Source: Rariglobus hedericola
Lineage (GTDB): Bacteria > Verrucomicrobiota > Verrucomicrobiia > Opitutales > Opitutaceae
DNA: 64,000 nucleotides
Assembly (NCBI RefSeq): GCF_007559335.1
Contig: NZ_VMBG01000001.1
Span: forward strand, 186,001 to 250,000
Reading direction: 5' to 3'
This document shows, piece after piece, positions 43,076 to 51,100 of the stretch (position 1 is its first letter; each line of letters opens with the position of its first letter). The translations under genes and the position numbers were made by a program. Under the pieces are notes generated by a model. It was not told where the DNA came from, did no database searches, and worked only from the letters and a program-made list of their open reading frames with translations.

Positions 43076-43681
43076 TCAGACGCGGGCAAAGGCGATGAGA
43101 GCGGTGAAGTCACCTGCGTCGGCTTTGCGGAGTGCGGCGAGGTAGAGGGTGCGAGTGTCGTTTTTTGCCTCCAGCTCGGCTCCGCCGCCCCACGTGAAGG
43201 TCGGCCGTTCGAGGGCAACGGCGAGGCGGTCCGCAAGCAGGCGGGCGTGGCGACCGTTGCCATTGCGCCAAGGGTGGATGGCCACGAGCCCGTGGTGCAG
43301 CCGCACGCAGAGTTCGTCGGGCGCAAAGGCGGTGTGTTCATGCCAGGCGCGGGCGTCGGCAAGAAGTGAATACAATCGTGTTTCGACCTGTGCGGGCGGC
43401 ACGCCGAGGTTCAGTTCGCAGTCACGAATTTTACCCGCCCAGCGCCAGACACGGCGAAACATGCGCCGGTGCAATTCGCGCACGAAGAGATGATCCAGGA
43501 GATCGGCCGGTGCGAGACGACGGCGGGGCGCGAAGAGCCAGCGGCGGGCTTCCAGGATGTTGGCGCGTTCCAGCAAGTTGAGTTCTGCCAGAGTGGCGAC
43601 GCTGGGGATGATAAACCGTTCCTCGTCCGGGGAAACGGGCGTGGTGCCGGAATCGTCTCGAGAAGGAGGGAGCAGGCTCAT
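43076..43681 (-). CDS. Fic-domain mobile mystery protein B
   Basis: Fic-fold AMP/NMP transferase, 201 residues. The catalytic motif is IHPWRNGNGRHARLLAD (fits HPFx(D/E/N)GNGRxxR with Phe replaced by Trp); the catalytic His is intact. The order and pairing with the HTH gene match the mobile mystery protein A/B pair, a module often found on mobile or variable regions. The start overlaps the HTH stop in ATGA (43678-43681). Role as a toxin is inferred from the fold and pairing. No inhibitory (S/T)xxxE(G/N) helix was seen in this protein. Confidence 0.85.
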   Translation of the reverse strand: MSLLPPSRDDSGTTPVSPDEERFIIPSVATLAELNLLERANILEARRWLFAPRRRLAPADLLDHLFVRELHRRMFRRVWRWAGKIRDCELNLGVPPAQVETRLYSLLADARAWHEHTAFAPDELCVRLHHGLVAIHPWRNGNGRHARLLADRLAVALERPTFTWGGGAELEAKNDTRTLYLAALRKADAGDFTALIAFARV

Positions 43682-44085
43682 GGAGCGGTTGGCGAAGGCG
43701 GCAGGTCGTTACTCGCCTGAGCTTCGAGGGCCATGGAATGTTCGGTTGCGCGTAGGTGGGCGAAGTTGGGATCACGGCGGGCGGCGAGCTGCGCGAAGGT
43801 GAGTCCGTTCTTGGGGACCAAGGCGACGACGAGTTCACAGTCCATCGCGCCAGCTACCCGGCGAAGGGTGGCGAGAGTGATGGCGTCGGCTTTTTCGGCT
43901 TTCTCGTAATCTTGCACGGCTGAAGGAGTCACTTTGAGCGAGGCAGCAACCGCCGCGCGGGACAGTCCGAGGGCCTTGCGAACGGCCGCCAGCCAGCCAT
44001 GAACGGGCTTGGAAATGGGGCGTGTGGTCGAAGTGATCGCTTGCAGACTATTTAAGGCTATAGCTGTTGATTCATGGCTTTTCAC
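43678..44085 (-). CDS. HTH-domain mobile mystery protein A
   Basis: 135 residues with a Xre-type helix-turn-helix (GWLAAVRKALGLSRAAVAAS, then LKVTPSAVQDYEKAEKADAI) and the family C-terminal block LRRVAGAMDCELVVALVPKN, which is typical of mobile mystery protein A. GTG start at 44085; two nearby ATGs (44075, 44087) are in the wrong frame or stop at once. It probably neutralises or represses the Fic gene downstream and controls itself through the 32-bp-spaced repeats that begin inside its own 5' end. Confidence 0.85.
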   Translation of the reverse strand: MKSHESTAIALNSLQAITSTTRPISKPVHGWLAAVRKALGLSRAAVAASLKVTPSAVQDYEKAEKADAITLATLRRVAGAMDCELVVALVPKNGLTFAQLAARRDPNFAHLRATEHSMALEAQASNDLPPSPTAP

Positions 44086-44128
44086 ATGGCTATAACTGTG
44101 CGTTTGTGTTCTAATTGCAAGCTATAGC
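44057..44128. promoter_or_regulatory. Three GCTATAGC-type operator sites at exact 32-bp spacing
   Basis: GCTATAGC at 44057-44064, GCTATAAC at 44089-44096 and GCTATAGC at 44121-44128; the third sits in the perfect palindrome AGCTATAGCT (44120-44129). Start-to-start distance is exactly 32 bases twice, close to three helical turns, so proteins would bind on one face of the DNA. The first site is inside the HTH coding start. Likely autoregulatory operators (inference). Confidence 0.6.
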
Positions 44129-44290
44129 TATGATCCAGATCACATGCTTTTAGGCCGCATGGAATTTAATCCCTCAAAAACTAGCATATAGCGGCCCGAC
44201 CCCATTTCGTCCCGCTCCCATGGATCGGCGGGCCTTTATAATCGGTTTGGGCGATTGCGTCGCGTGGGGATCGAACGAGAGTGGCCTCAC

Positions 44291-45295
44291 ATGGATTATT
44301 TTAAAGCAATCGGCGAAAAACTTTCTGCGCGCTGTGGCGAAGGCGAATTGGGGGCCAACTTCCCCGATCTTGCCGCCGAAGTGATGGCGGAGTTTCCGGT
44401 TCCCGCCGGCATGGGCATCGACTACATGGCGGATTGGGCGCTGGGCCGTGAGCGTTTACCCGAGCAGGTCAATTTCCACAGTGGATTCGGTGAGCCTGCG
44501 TTGGTCGTTTATGAGGAGCCGCGCTTTTACGCTGAAGTCCTTCACTGGTTTCATGGTCGCACCTCGATTCACGGTCATGGGTTTTACGGGGCTTTCAGGG
44601 TTTTGGCCGGATACTCGATCGAGGCGCAGTTTGCCTATCGGCGGGATGAGGAGCCCACGCCCGGGATTCAATTGGGGGAGTTGGACCCGACCGTCCTCCG
44701 GTTGATCGTTCCCGGCGATATCACGCGCATTCTGCCCAGAGAGGCATTCATTCACACGGTGATGCACATGGGGAATCCCTCTCTCACGCTCGTGATCCGC
44801 AACAAAGGGGGATTGGTGCAGTTGGATTATTCGATGAACGGATTGGGCGTGAACGCCTATCAGGATTCTCAAACCCACGTGCGCCAGGCCGAAGTCCTGA
44901 GCGCCTATCACGCGGCAAACCCGGAGGGCTTCGAAACGCGATTAATTGAGTTTCTGAAAACCGGGAGCGCCCATCGGATGGCCCGGATTCTCAAGGAAAT
45001 GATGCACGAGCTCGACGACGGGTTTTTAAATGGTGAGATCCGCGAATTGGCGGTGGAGCGATTCGGTCCGCTCGGCGAGGTGATCATCGAATCCATCACC
45101 CGATCCCTTCGTGGCGGTCAAATCTGGGATGAAGTCGCGGGCATAGAGGATCCGGCGCTTCAGCTCAGAACCGCGTTGTCGGATCTTTTCCCCGAGGAAA
45201 AGGATTTGCTGACCGTGGTGGGCCGAACGTTCCCGGATCGCGAGCCGCAGGATGTTTTGGACGACTGGGCTGATACCGTAAGCAAGTTGAGCTGA
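44291..45295 (+). CDS. Cupin-like protein of unknown function
   Basis: ATG 44291 is chosen over the GTG/ATG further upstream because it starts the conserved-looking part; 334 residues. HWFHGRTSIHGHGFYGAFRV (about 95-114) and DITRILPREAFIHTVMHMGN are the two His-rich motifs of a cysteine-dioxygenase-like cupin, so a metal centre is likely. The remaining C-terminal half is helical and unlike known dioxygenases. Base composition is lower in GC than the neighbours. The catalytic activity is unknown. Confidence 0.7.
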   Translation: MDYFKAIGEKLSARCGEGELGANFPDLAAEVMAEFPVPAGMGIDYMADWALGRERLPEQVNFHSGFGEPALVVYEEPRFYAEVLHWFHGRTSIHGHGFYGAFRVLAGYSIEAQFAYRRDEEPTPGIQLGELDPTVLRLIVPGDITRILPREAFIHTVMHMGNPSLTLVIRNKGGLVQLDYSMNGLGVNAYQDSQTHVRQAEVLSAYHAANPEGFETRLIEFLKTGSAHRMARILKEMMHELDDGFLNGEIRELAVERFGPLGEVIIESITRSLRGGQIWDEVAGIEDPALQLRTALSDLFPEEKDLLTVVGRTFPDREPQDVLDDWADTVSKLS

Positions 45296-45519
45296 GCCGT
45301 GGTTCGGCAATCCGTTACCTCAATAGTTAGATTTTCGAATACCGAAGGCCGGCTCCTCTGAACTGACTGTGTGGCGATTTTGTTGCCGATTTACGGCCCG
45401 AGCCCGTTGGATCGGCGCCGTGTCCGATCAGGCGGAGGTTGTCATGAAGTCTTGACCTGATTTGCAGCTGTCTTGGCTGCAGGCTTGCGAGCCAATGTGT
45501 TGCGGGGCATTGCGGAGGG
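45296..45519. other. Gene-free gap
   Basis: 224 bases without a convincing gene. It contains a TTGACC hexamer near 45452 and the sequence AGCTGTCTTGGCTGC, but no clear -10 element. It presumably carries the promoter for the gene at 45520. Confidence 0.45.
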
Positions 45520-46731
45520 ATGCGGCCGATTAAGCGTTCTGTTTTCGTGCTATCCCTTCTCACGAATCTTGTTCTGGCTGGAGTGGTGGTGTGGTGCGGG
45601 CAAAAGCTTTTGAACCATGAGGCCTCGCCTGAACCCGAGCGACTACCGGCAAGCCGCCAGAGTAGGGTGGAGGGAGTCGATGTTTCCAGCCTTGGACCCG
45701 ACTTGGTCGGCAAATTAAGACGGAGCGATCCGGAGGCTCTGCGCGATCTGTTGGATGCGTGTGGCATGGATCGTCAAGCGATTCGGTCAGTTGTCGGATC
45801 GGCTATCGGATATAAATTTCATGCCGAAAGAATTAAGGCGATCATGGCATCGGAAGGCGGTGCTTGGTGGAAAGGAGAACCTGATTGGTGGCGGGTTACG
45901 GGGCATGAGAAAATTGATCGTCGGGAGAAGACCGAGGAGGAGCGTGTGGTGGGTGCTTATCCGGAGTTAGTGTATCCGTGGAGAGAGCAGCGTTGGAATT
46001 TTCTACCCAAGGAAAAGCAGACCTCGATCAGGCAGCTTGATCGAGAATATGCAGAGATGATTGAAAACCTGCCGCCTGGTCCGTGGTTGGCGGAAGAAAA
46101 AGAGATGTATAACCGCCTGCTCGCCGAAAAGCGCCGAGATGTGGAGGCGCTGCTAAGTAAGGATGAATTGGCGGAATATGATTTCCGAGAAGATGGCCAA
46201 AGTCTGGATCGCGAGATTGGGAAATACTCGCCGAACGAGGCGGAGTTACGGGCGGTTTACCGGGCACAGCGGGAGCGCGAGCGTGTAAAAAAAGAATTAT
46301 TGGCGCGGTATCCGGGCGAAGCGTTCAGCGATCCCTTTGCCTCTCCTCTCTCTCGCAACCCGAAAGCGGTGGCGGAAGAGAATGCTGTGGAGGAGACGTA
46401 TAAAAACCAGTTGAAGGAAATTTTCGGCGCAGAGCGTTTAGAGCGCGGAGATCGTGAAGCCGATAAGAGCTTTCGTTCCATTGTGACCGTAGTCGACAAG
46501 TTCAAGTTGGATAGAACGCAGGCGGAGGTCATCTATGCGGTGCTGAACCAAGCTGACGCCGAACTTAAAGCACCTGTGACAAGAGCGGTTTCCCAAGAGG
46601 AATACGAAATCAGGAAAGCCGCTCTGCGGCTTGATGTGATCGAAGAAATAAAGGGCCGATTACCTGCCAATGCGGTCGATCTTCTCTTGGAGCAACTGAC
46701 ATGGGAGCATTATTGGCTTAAGGAGCCCTGA
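45520..46731 (+). CDS. Membrane-anchored helical protein, unknown
   Basis: 403 residues. A signal-anchor MRPIKRSVFVLSLLTNLVLA is followed by a charged, helix-rich extracytoplasmic part (Glu, Arg, Lys heavy; WREQRWNFLPKEKQTSIRQL and EYAEMIENLPPGPWLAEEK). Late segments (FKLDRTQAEVIYAVLNQADA) resemble the C-terminus of a periplasmic helical protein family common in Opitutaceae. GGAGG precedes the ATG at very short spacing. No catalytic motif. Lower GC than core genes. Confidence 0.65.
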   Translation: MRPIKRSVFVLSLLTNLVLAGVVVWCGQKLLNHEASPEPERLPASRQSRVEGVDVSSLGPDLVGKLRRSDPEALRDLLDACGMDRQAIRSVVGSAIGYKFHAERIKAIMASEGGAWWKGEPDWWRVTGHEKIDRREKTEEERVVGAYPELVYPWREQRWNFLPKEKQTSIRQLDREYAEMIENLPPGPWLAEEKEMYNRLLAEKRRDVEALLSKDELAEYDFREDGQSLDREIGKYSPNEAELRAVYRAQRERERVKKELLARYPGEAFSDPFASPLSRNPKAVAEENAVEETYKNQLKEIFGAERLERGDREADKSFRSIVTVVDKFKLDRTQAEVIYAVLNQADAELKAPVTRAVSQEEYEIRKAALRLDVIEEIKGRLPANAVDLLLEQLTWEHYWLKEP

Positions 46732-46761
46732 ACATAACTGAGCGCGTATAAAGCCAGTCTG

Positions 46762-47496
46762 ATGAACACAGCCGGATTGAACCTTTTGATTCCTGATAAA
46801 CCGGACACTGAACGCGACGCGCTGGCCGCTGTGTTTCGTCGTGGCGGTGGCGAGGTTCATCGTATCGGGCGCTTCTGGGATCCTCCGGCATTCGATCCAG
46901 CCACTGTTCGTGTCTATGGCCCCGATTCGTTCTGTTTGGTTCTACAACAGAAGTTGGGCTTTCCGCTCTGCTCGCCGGATGACGATTTGCTTCTGCGTCT
47001 GCCTCCCGAGTTTCTCCGGCGTGAGCTTTCTCGGAAGACGTTGGGGGATGCGCTGGCTTCTGGCTTTCCGCTATTCATCAAGCCGATGATGCCGAAGCAA
47101 TTTCGCGGCGCAGTTTATCGTTCTGCAGAAGCGTTGGCGGACGAGTGTCGGGGCATAACGATGGAGACGCCGGTGCTTGTTGCCGAACCGGTAACGATCA
47201 CAGCCGAGGTGCGATGCTTTGCGCTCGATGGGAGTGTGCTGGCTGCCGCCGTTTACGAGGGAAAGGCGGAGGTTGCCGAAGCAGTTCAATTTACCCGGTC
47301 GGTAATAAAGTCGTTGCCGCTTCCACGCGCCGTCGTGATCGATGTGGGTCTGGTAGCTGAACGAGGCTGGGCGGTGATTGAATTCAACGCGGCTTGGGGT
47401 GCAGGGCTTAATGGCTGCGATCCGGAGTCAGCTCTTTCGTCCATTGTGACAGCATCAGCAATCGGCGAGGAAGCATGTAGTGACCCACCTTCCTAG
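46762..47496 (+). CDS. ATP-grasp domain protein (R2K-clade-like)
   Basis: 244 residues. The nucleotide-binding lysine lies in GFPLFIKPMMPKQFRG and the metal-binding Glu/Asn pair in WAVIEFNAAWGAGLNGCDPE, as in small ATP-grasp R2K-type proteins found near peptide-modification or conflict systems. It lacks the fuller N-terminal domain of biotin carboxylase-type enzymes. Starts 30 bases after the previous gene. Substrate unknown. Confidence 0.72.
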   Translation: MNTAGLNLLIPDKPDTERDALAAVFRRGGGEVHRIGRFWDPPAFDPATVRVYGPDSFCLVLQQKLGFPLCSPDDDLLLRLPPEFLRRELSRKTLGDALASGFPLFIKPMMPKQFRGAVYRSAEALADECRGITMETPVLVAEPVTITAEVRCFALDGSVLAAAVYEGKAEVAEAVQFTRSVIKSLPLPRAVVIDVGLVAERGWAVIEFNAAWGAGLNGCDPESALSSIVTASAIGEEACSDPPS

Positions 47497-47504
47497 CTGT
47501 GCGG

Positions 47505-48167
47505 TCACATTTTAACCCTGCGTCTCCACTCCATTTTAGGCACTATACCTTCTGCCTCTAGTAGGTCGTATGCGTGAGCTTTGTAGGCGGTTGCCTCCAT
47601 CTTTCCAGTTAGGTCGGTGGCCGGCAGCGTATCGAAGAACATGGTCGTATTCTCGAACTCCCAGTAGAACAGATTTAACAAGGCTTCGATTTTTTCTAAC
47701 ACTCCACGTATGTCATTGAACGTTACGACAGGTAGGATTTCCGCGCTTAAACTTACCGCTAAATCATAATGAGCCAGCCGCTTGTGGCGGTGCTTACGAA
47801 TGCTTGCGGCGTCTTTGATGATTTGATCCAGCGCGCCATTCACGTTTTTCTCAAACTCAACGTCTTTCGCATCTGGAATGGCCGCCCGCAGAGCCCACAG
47901 CGATAGGTTTGTCTGTGCGCGTGAGTCTTTGTCGGTTAACCGCGAAATAGATAGCGTCATTTCGTCCGCTAGCAGGGACTGAAACATTCCAAGAACGCCG
48001 CCCAATCGTTTACCGAGTAGCTCTGTCCGTGCTTTATCTGACATGAATAAATGGGAGTAGACTTCCCATGATTGGCGAAGCTCACATGCCTCGCCCGCGA
48101 GGTGAGGAAAGACACCTCGTATCGACGAGGGGTAACTAGAGTAATCGCGGTTGATCGTAGCAGGCAT
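47505..48167 (-). CDS. HEPN/AbiU2-like protein
   Basis: 220-residue all-helical protein. The loop RKHRHKRLAHYD carries an RxxxxH-type HEPN ribonuclease signature, and SRLTDKDSRAQTNLSLWAL upstream fits the AbiU2 HEPN-like family associated with phage abortive infection. GC content and codon use are clearly lower than in uvrA next door. It is downstream of uvrA on the same strand (22 bases) and convergent with the ATP-grasp gene. Defence function is inferred, not shown. Confidence 0.65.
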   Translation of the reverse strand: MPATINRDYSSYPSSIRGVFPHLAGEACELRQSWEVYSHLFMSDKARTELLGKRLGGVLGMFQSLLADEMTLSISRLTDKDSRAQTNLSLWALRAAIPDAKDVEFEKNVNGALDQIIKDAASIRKHRHKRLAHYDLAVSLSAEILPVVTFNDIRGVLEKIEALLNLFYWEFENTTMFFDTLPATDLTGKMEATAYKAHAYDLLEAEGIVPKMEWRRRVKM

Positions 48168-48189
48168 CTGTAGCTCGGTGCGCTCAGGG

Positions 48190-51100
48190 CTACCGGTTGA
48201 GTTTGGCTTTAAGGTAAGGAGCCGTGGGGCTGGTTTTGAGTTTTAGGAGGCCGGGGAGGGGGCCTTGGTAGAGGAGTTCGCCGCCTTGGGGGCCGCCGAC
48301 GGGGCCTAGTTCAATGATGTAGTCGGCTTCGGCGAGGAGGTCCAAGTGATGTTCAATCACGACGACGGTGTGGCCTTGTTCGACGAGGGAATGGAGGACT
48401 TTGATCAGCTTTTCGCAGTCGCTGAGGTGGAGGCCGATCGTGGGCTCTTCGAGGAGGTAGAGGTTGCGGACGGCGATGCCGCGGCTGCGCTCTTTGTAGC
48501 TCGCGAGGCCGTTGGCGAGTTCGGTCACGAGTTTGAGGCGTTGGGCTTCGCCGCCGGAGAGGGTCGGGGAGCTTTGGCCGAGGGTGAGGTAGCCGAGTCC
48601 GCAGTCGACCATGAGCTGGCAGACTTGGGAGAGCAGGGAGTGGAAGTCGAAGAAGGTGGCGGCTTCTTCGAATGTGAGCTGGAGAACCTGGCCGATGTTT
48701 TTGCCTTTCCACTGGATGTCGGCGAGCTCGGGGCCGTAGCGGGTGCCGCGGCAGTCGTCGCAGGGGAGGTAGGTGTCGGGCATGAAGGCCATCTCGAGCT
48801 TGATGCGGCCGCCGCCGGAGCAGGTTTCGCAGCGTCCGCCGGCGGTGTTGAACGAGAAGCGTCCGGCGGAGTAGCCGCGCATCTTGGCTTCGGGGAGCGA
48901 GGCGAAGAATGTGCGGATGAGGTCGAAGATGCCGAGGTAGGTCGCGGGGGTGGAACGCGGGGTTTTGCCGATGGGGGATTGATCCACCTCGATCACCCCT
49001 TTGAAGGCGTCGGCGTTGCGGAGGTCGAGGAACGGGACGGTGTCGGCGGGCTCGGGCGCGAAGCCGGTGGCTTTGACGAAGTCTTTGCCGGTGACTTTGG
49101 ATTTCTTCGCCTTGATCGCGTGGTTGACGGCTGGATACAGGACGTCGCGGAAGAGCGTCGATTTGCCGGCGCCGCTGGGGCCGGCGACCATGGTGAGGCG
49201 GCCGAGCGGGAGGCGGACGTCGAAGTTCTTGAGGTTGCGGAATTGGACGTTCTCGAGGGTCAGCCAGTCTTTGTCGGAGGACGGAGAACGGAGGACAGAG
49301 GACGGACGACGGGCGGAGGCCGGAAGGTCGCGGTAGGATCCGCGGAGGGGGTGTTGGATGCCTTTGGCCAGGAAGAGGCCGGTGAGGGATTTCTCGCTGG
49401 CTTTGATGTGGGCGGGCGTGCCGTGGGCGAGGAGGTCGCCGCCGTGGATGCCGGCGGCGGGTCCGAGGTCGATGATGCTGTCGGCGCGTTCCATCAGCTC
49501 GTCGTCGTGCTCGACGACGAGGAGGGTGTTTCCTTTATCGCGGAGGGCGAGGAGGGTTTCGATGAGGCGGTCGTTGTCGCGGGCGTGGAGTCCGATGGAG
49601 GGTTCGTCGAGGACGTAGAGGACGCCGGCGAGGTTGGTGCCGAGTTGCGCGGCGAGGCGGATGCGCTGGGCTTCGCCGCCGGAGAGGGTGTCGGTGGGGC
49701 GTTCGAGCGCGAGGTAGCCGAGGCCGACGTGGTCGAGGAATTTGAGGCGCTCCTGGATCTGCGGGACGATGTCCTGGGTGATGAGCGCGCCGCGTTCGTC
49801 GAGCTTGAGGGCGCCGAGGCGGGTGAGGAGCTGCTCAGGCGTGCTGGCGAGGAGCTCGGGGAGGGAGACGGGCGCGAGCTTGCCGTTGAGGTGGAGTTTG
49901 ACGGCGCGGGCGATGCGGTTGAGGCGCTGGCCGTGGCACTCGGGGCAGGGTGTGCCGGTGTCGGCGACGTCGTCGCCGGACTCGATGCCGAATTCGCGGA
50001 GGCGGGCGGCGGGATCGTCTTTGTCGTCATCGTCGGCGGGTTCGAGCATCCACGGGAAGACGCGGCCGTGTCCGCGGCAGGTGGGGCACCAACCGCGCGG
50101 GGAGTTGTGCGAGAATTGCTTGGGGTCGAGCTCGGGGAAGGATTCGCCGGTGTCGATGTCGGTGCGGGTGGTGGAAAACCACGAGAGGACCTCGCCGTTG
50201 GGGAGGGCGATGAAGCAGGAGCCTTTGCCGAGGCGGAGGGCGTTGTCGAGGGCGGGGCCGGGGCGGGCCTCGGTCTTCATGTCGGCGACGACGACCTCAA
50301 TGTCGTGCTCGGAGTAGCGGTCGAGTTTTTGGAATGTATCCACGCGGAGGAGACGTCCGTCGGCGCGCATGAGCTCGTAGCCGTGGTCCTCGATCCAGGT
50401 GGCGATGGGCTGGTGGTGGCCCTTGCGTCCGCGGATGAGCGGGGCGCAGAGGTAGAGGTGTTTTGCCTTCTTTGCCTTGGGCGAGTGGAGGACGGTGAGG
50501 AGGAGTTTTTTGAGCTGGCCGGGGGTGAGCGGCTGGACGGGTTTGCCGGTGTCGGGGTGGTGCTGGACGCCCATGCGGGCGTAGAGGAGGCGGAGGTATT
50601 GGGCGACCTCGGTGATGGTGGCGACGGTGGACTTGCGGGAGCCGCGGGTGATGCGTTGCTCGATGGCGACGGTGGGCGGGATGCCGGTGAGGCGGTCGAT
50701 GGCGGGGCGGGGCATCTGCTCGACGAACTGGCGCGCGTAGGGCGACATCGATTCCATGAAGCGGCGCTGGCCCTCGGCGAACACGATGTCGAAGGCGAGG
50801 GTGCTCTTGCCGGAGCCGGACACGCCGGTGACGACGGTCAACTCGCGGTGGGCGATGGTGAGCGAGATGTTCTTGAGGTTGTTCTCGCGGGCGCCGGTGA
50901 GCCGCAGCTCCGCTGCGGGTGGAGTGACGAGTGATGAGTGATGAGTGACGAGTGGGGTGCCGTAGGGCGCGGGGTCTTCGGCGGCGAGGGGAAGGGATTC
51001 GTCGGCGAGCGCGTGGCGGAGGAAGGGGGACGTGGCGGTGGTGGCGCGGGCGACGTCTTCGGGGGTGCCTTCGGCGATGATCTGGCCGCCGTCGGCGCCG

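Noticed and set aside
44075-44087. ATG starts for the HTH gene
   Set aside because: 44075 and 44087 are out of frame or stop at once; GTG 44085 is the workable start.
48346-50934. 862-residue plus-strand ORF inside uvrA
   Set aside because: Gly/Glu/Val-rich translation with no motif, antisense to conserved UvrA blocks; an artefact of GC-rich codons.
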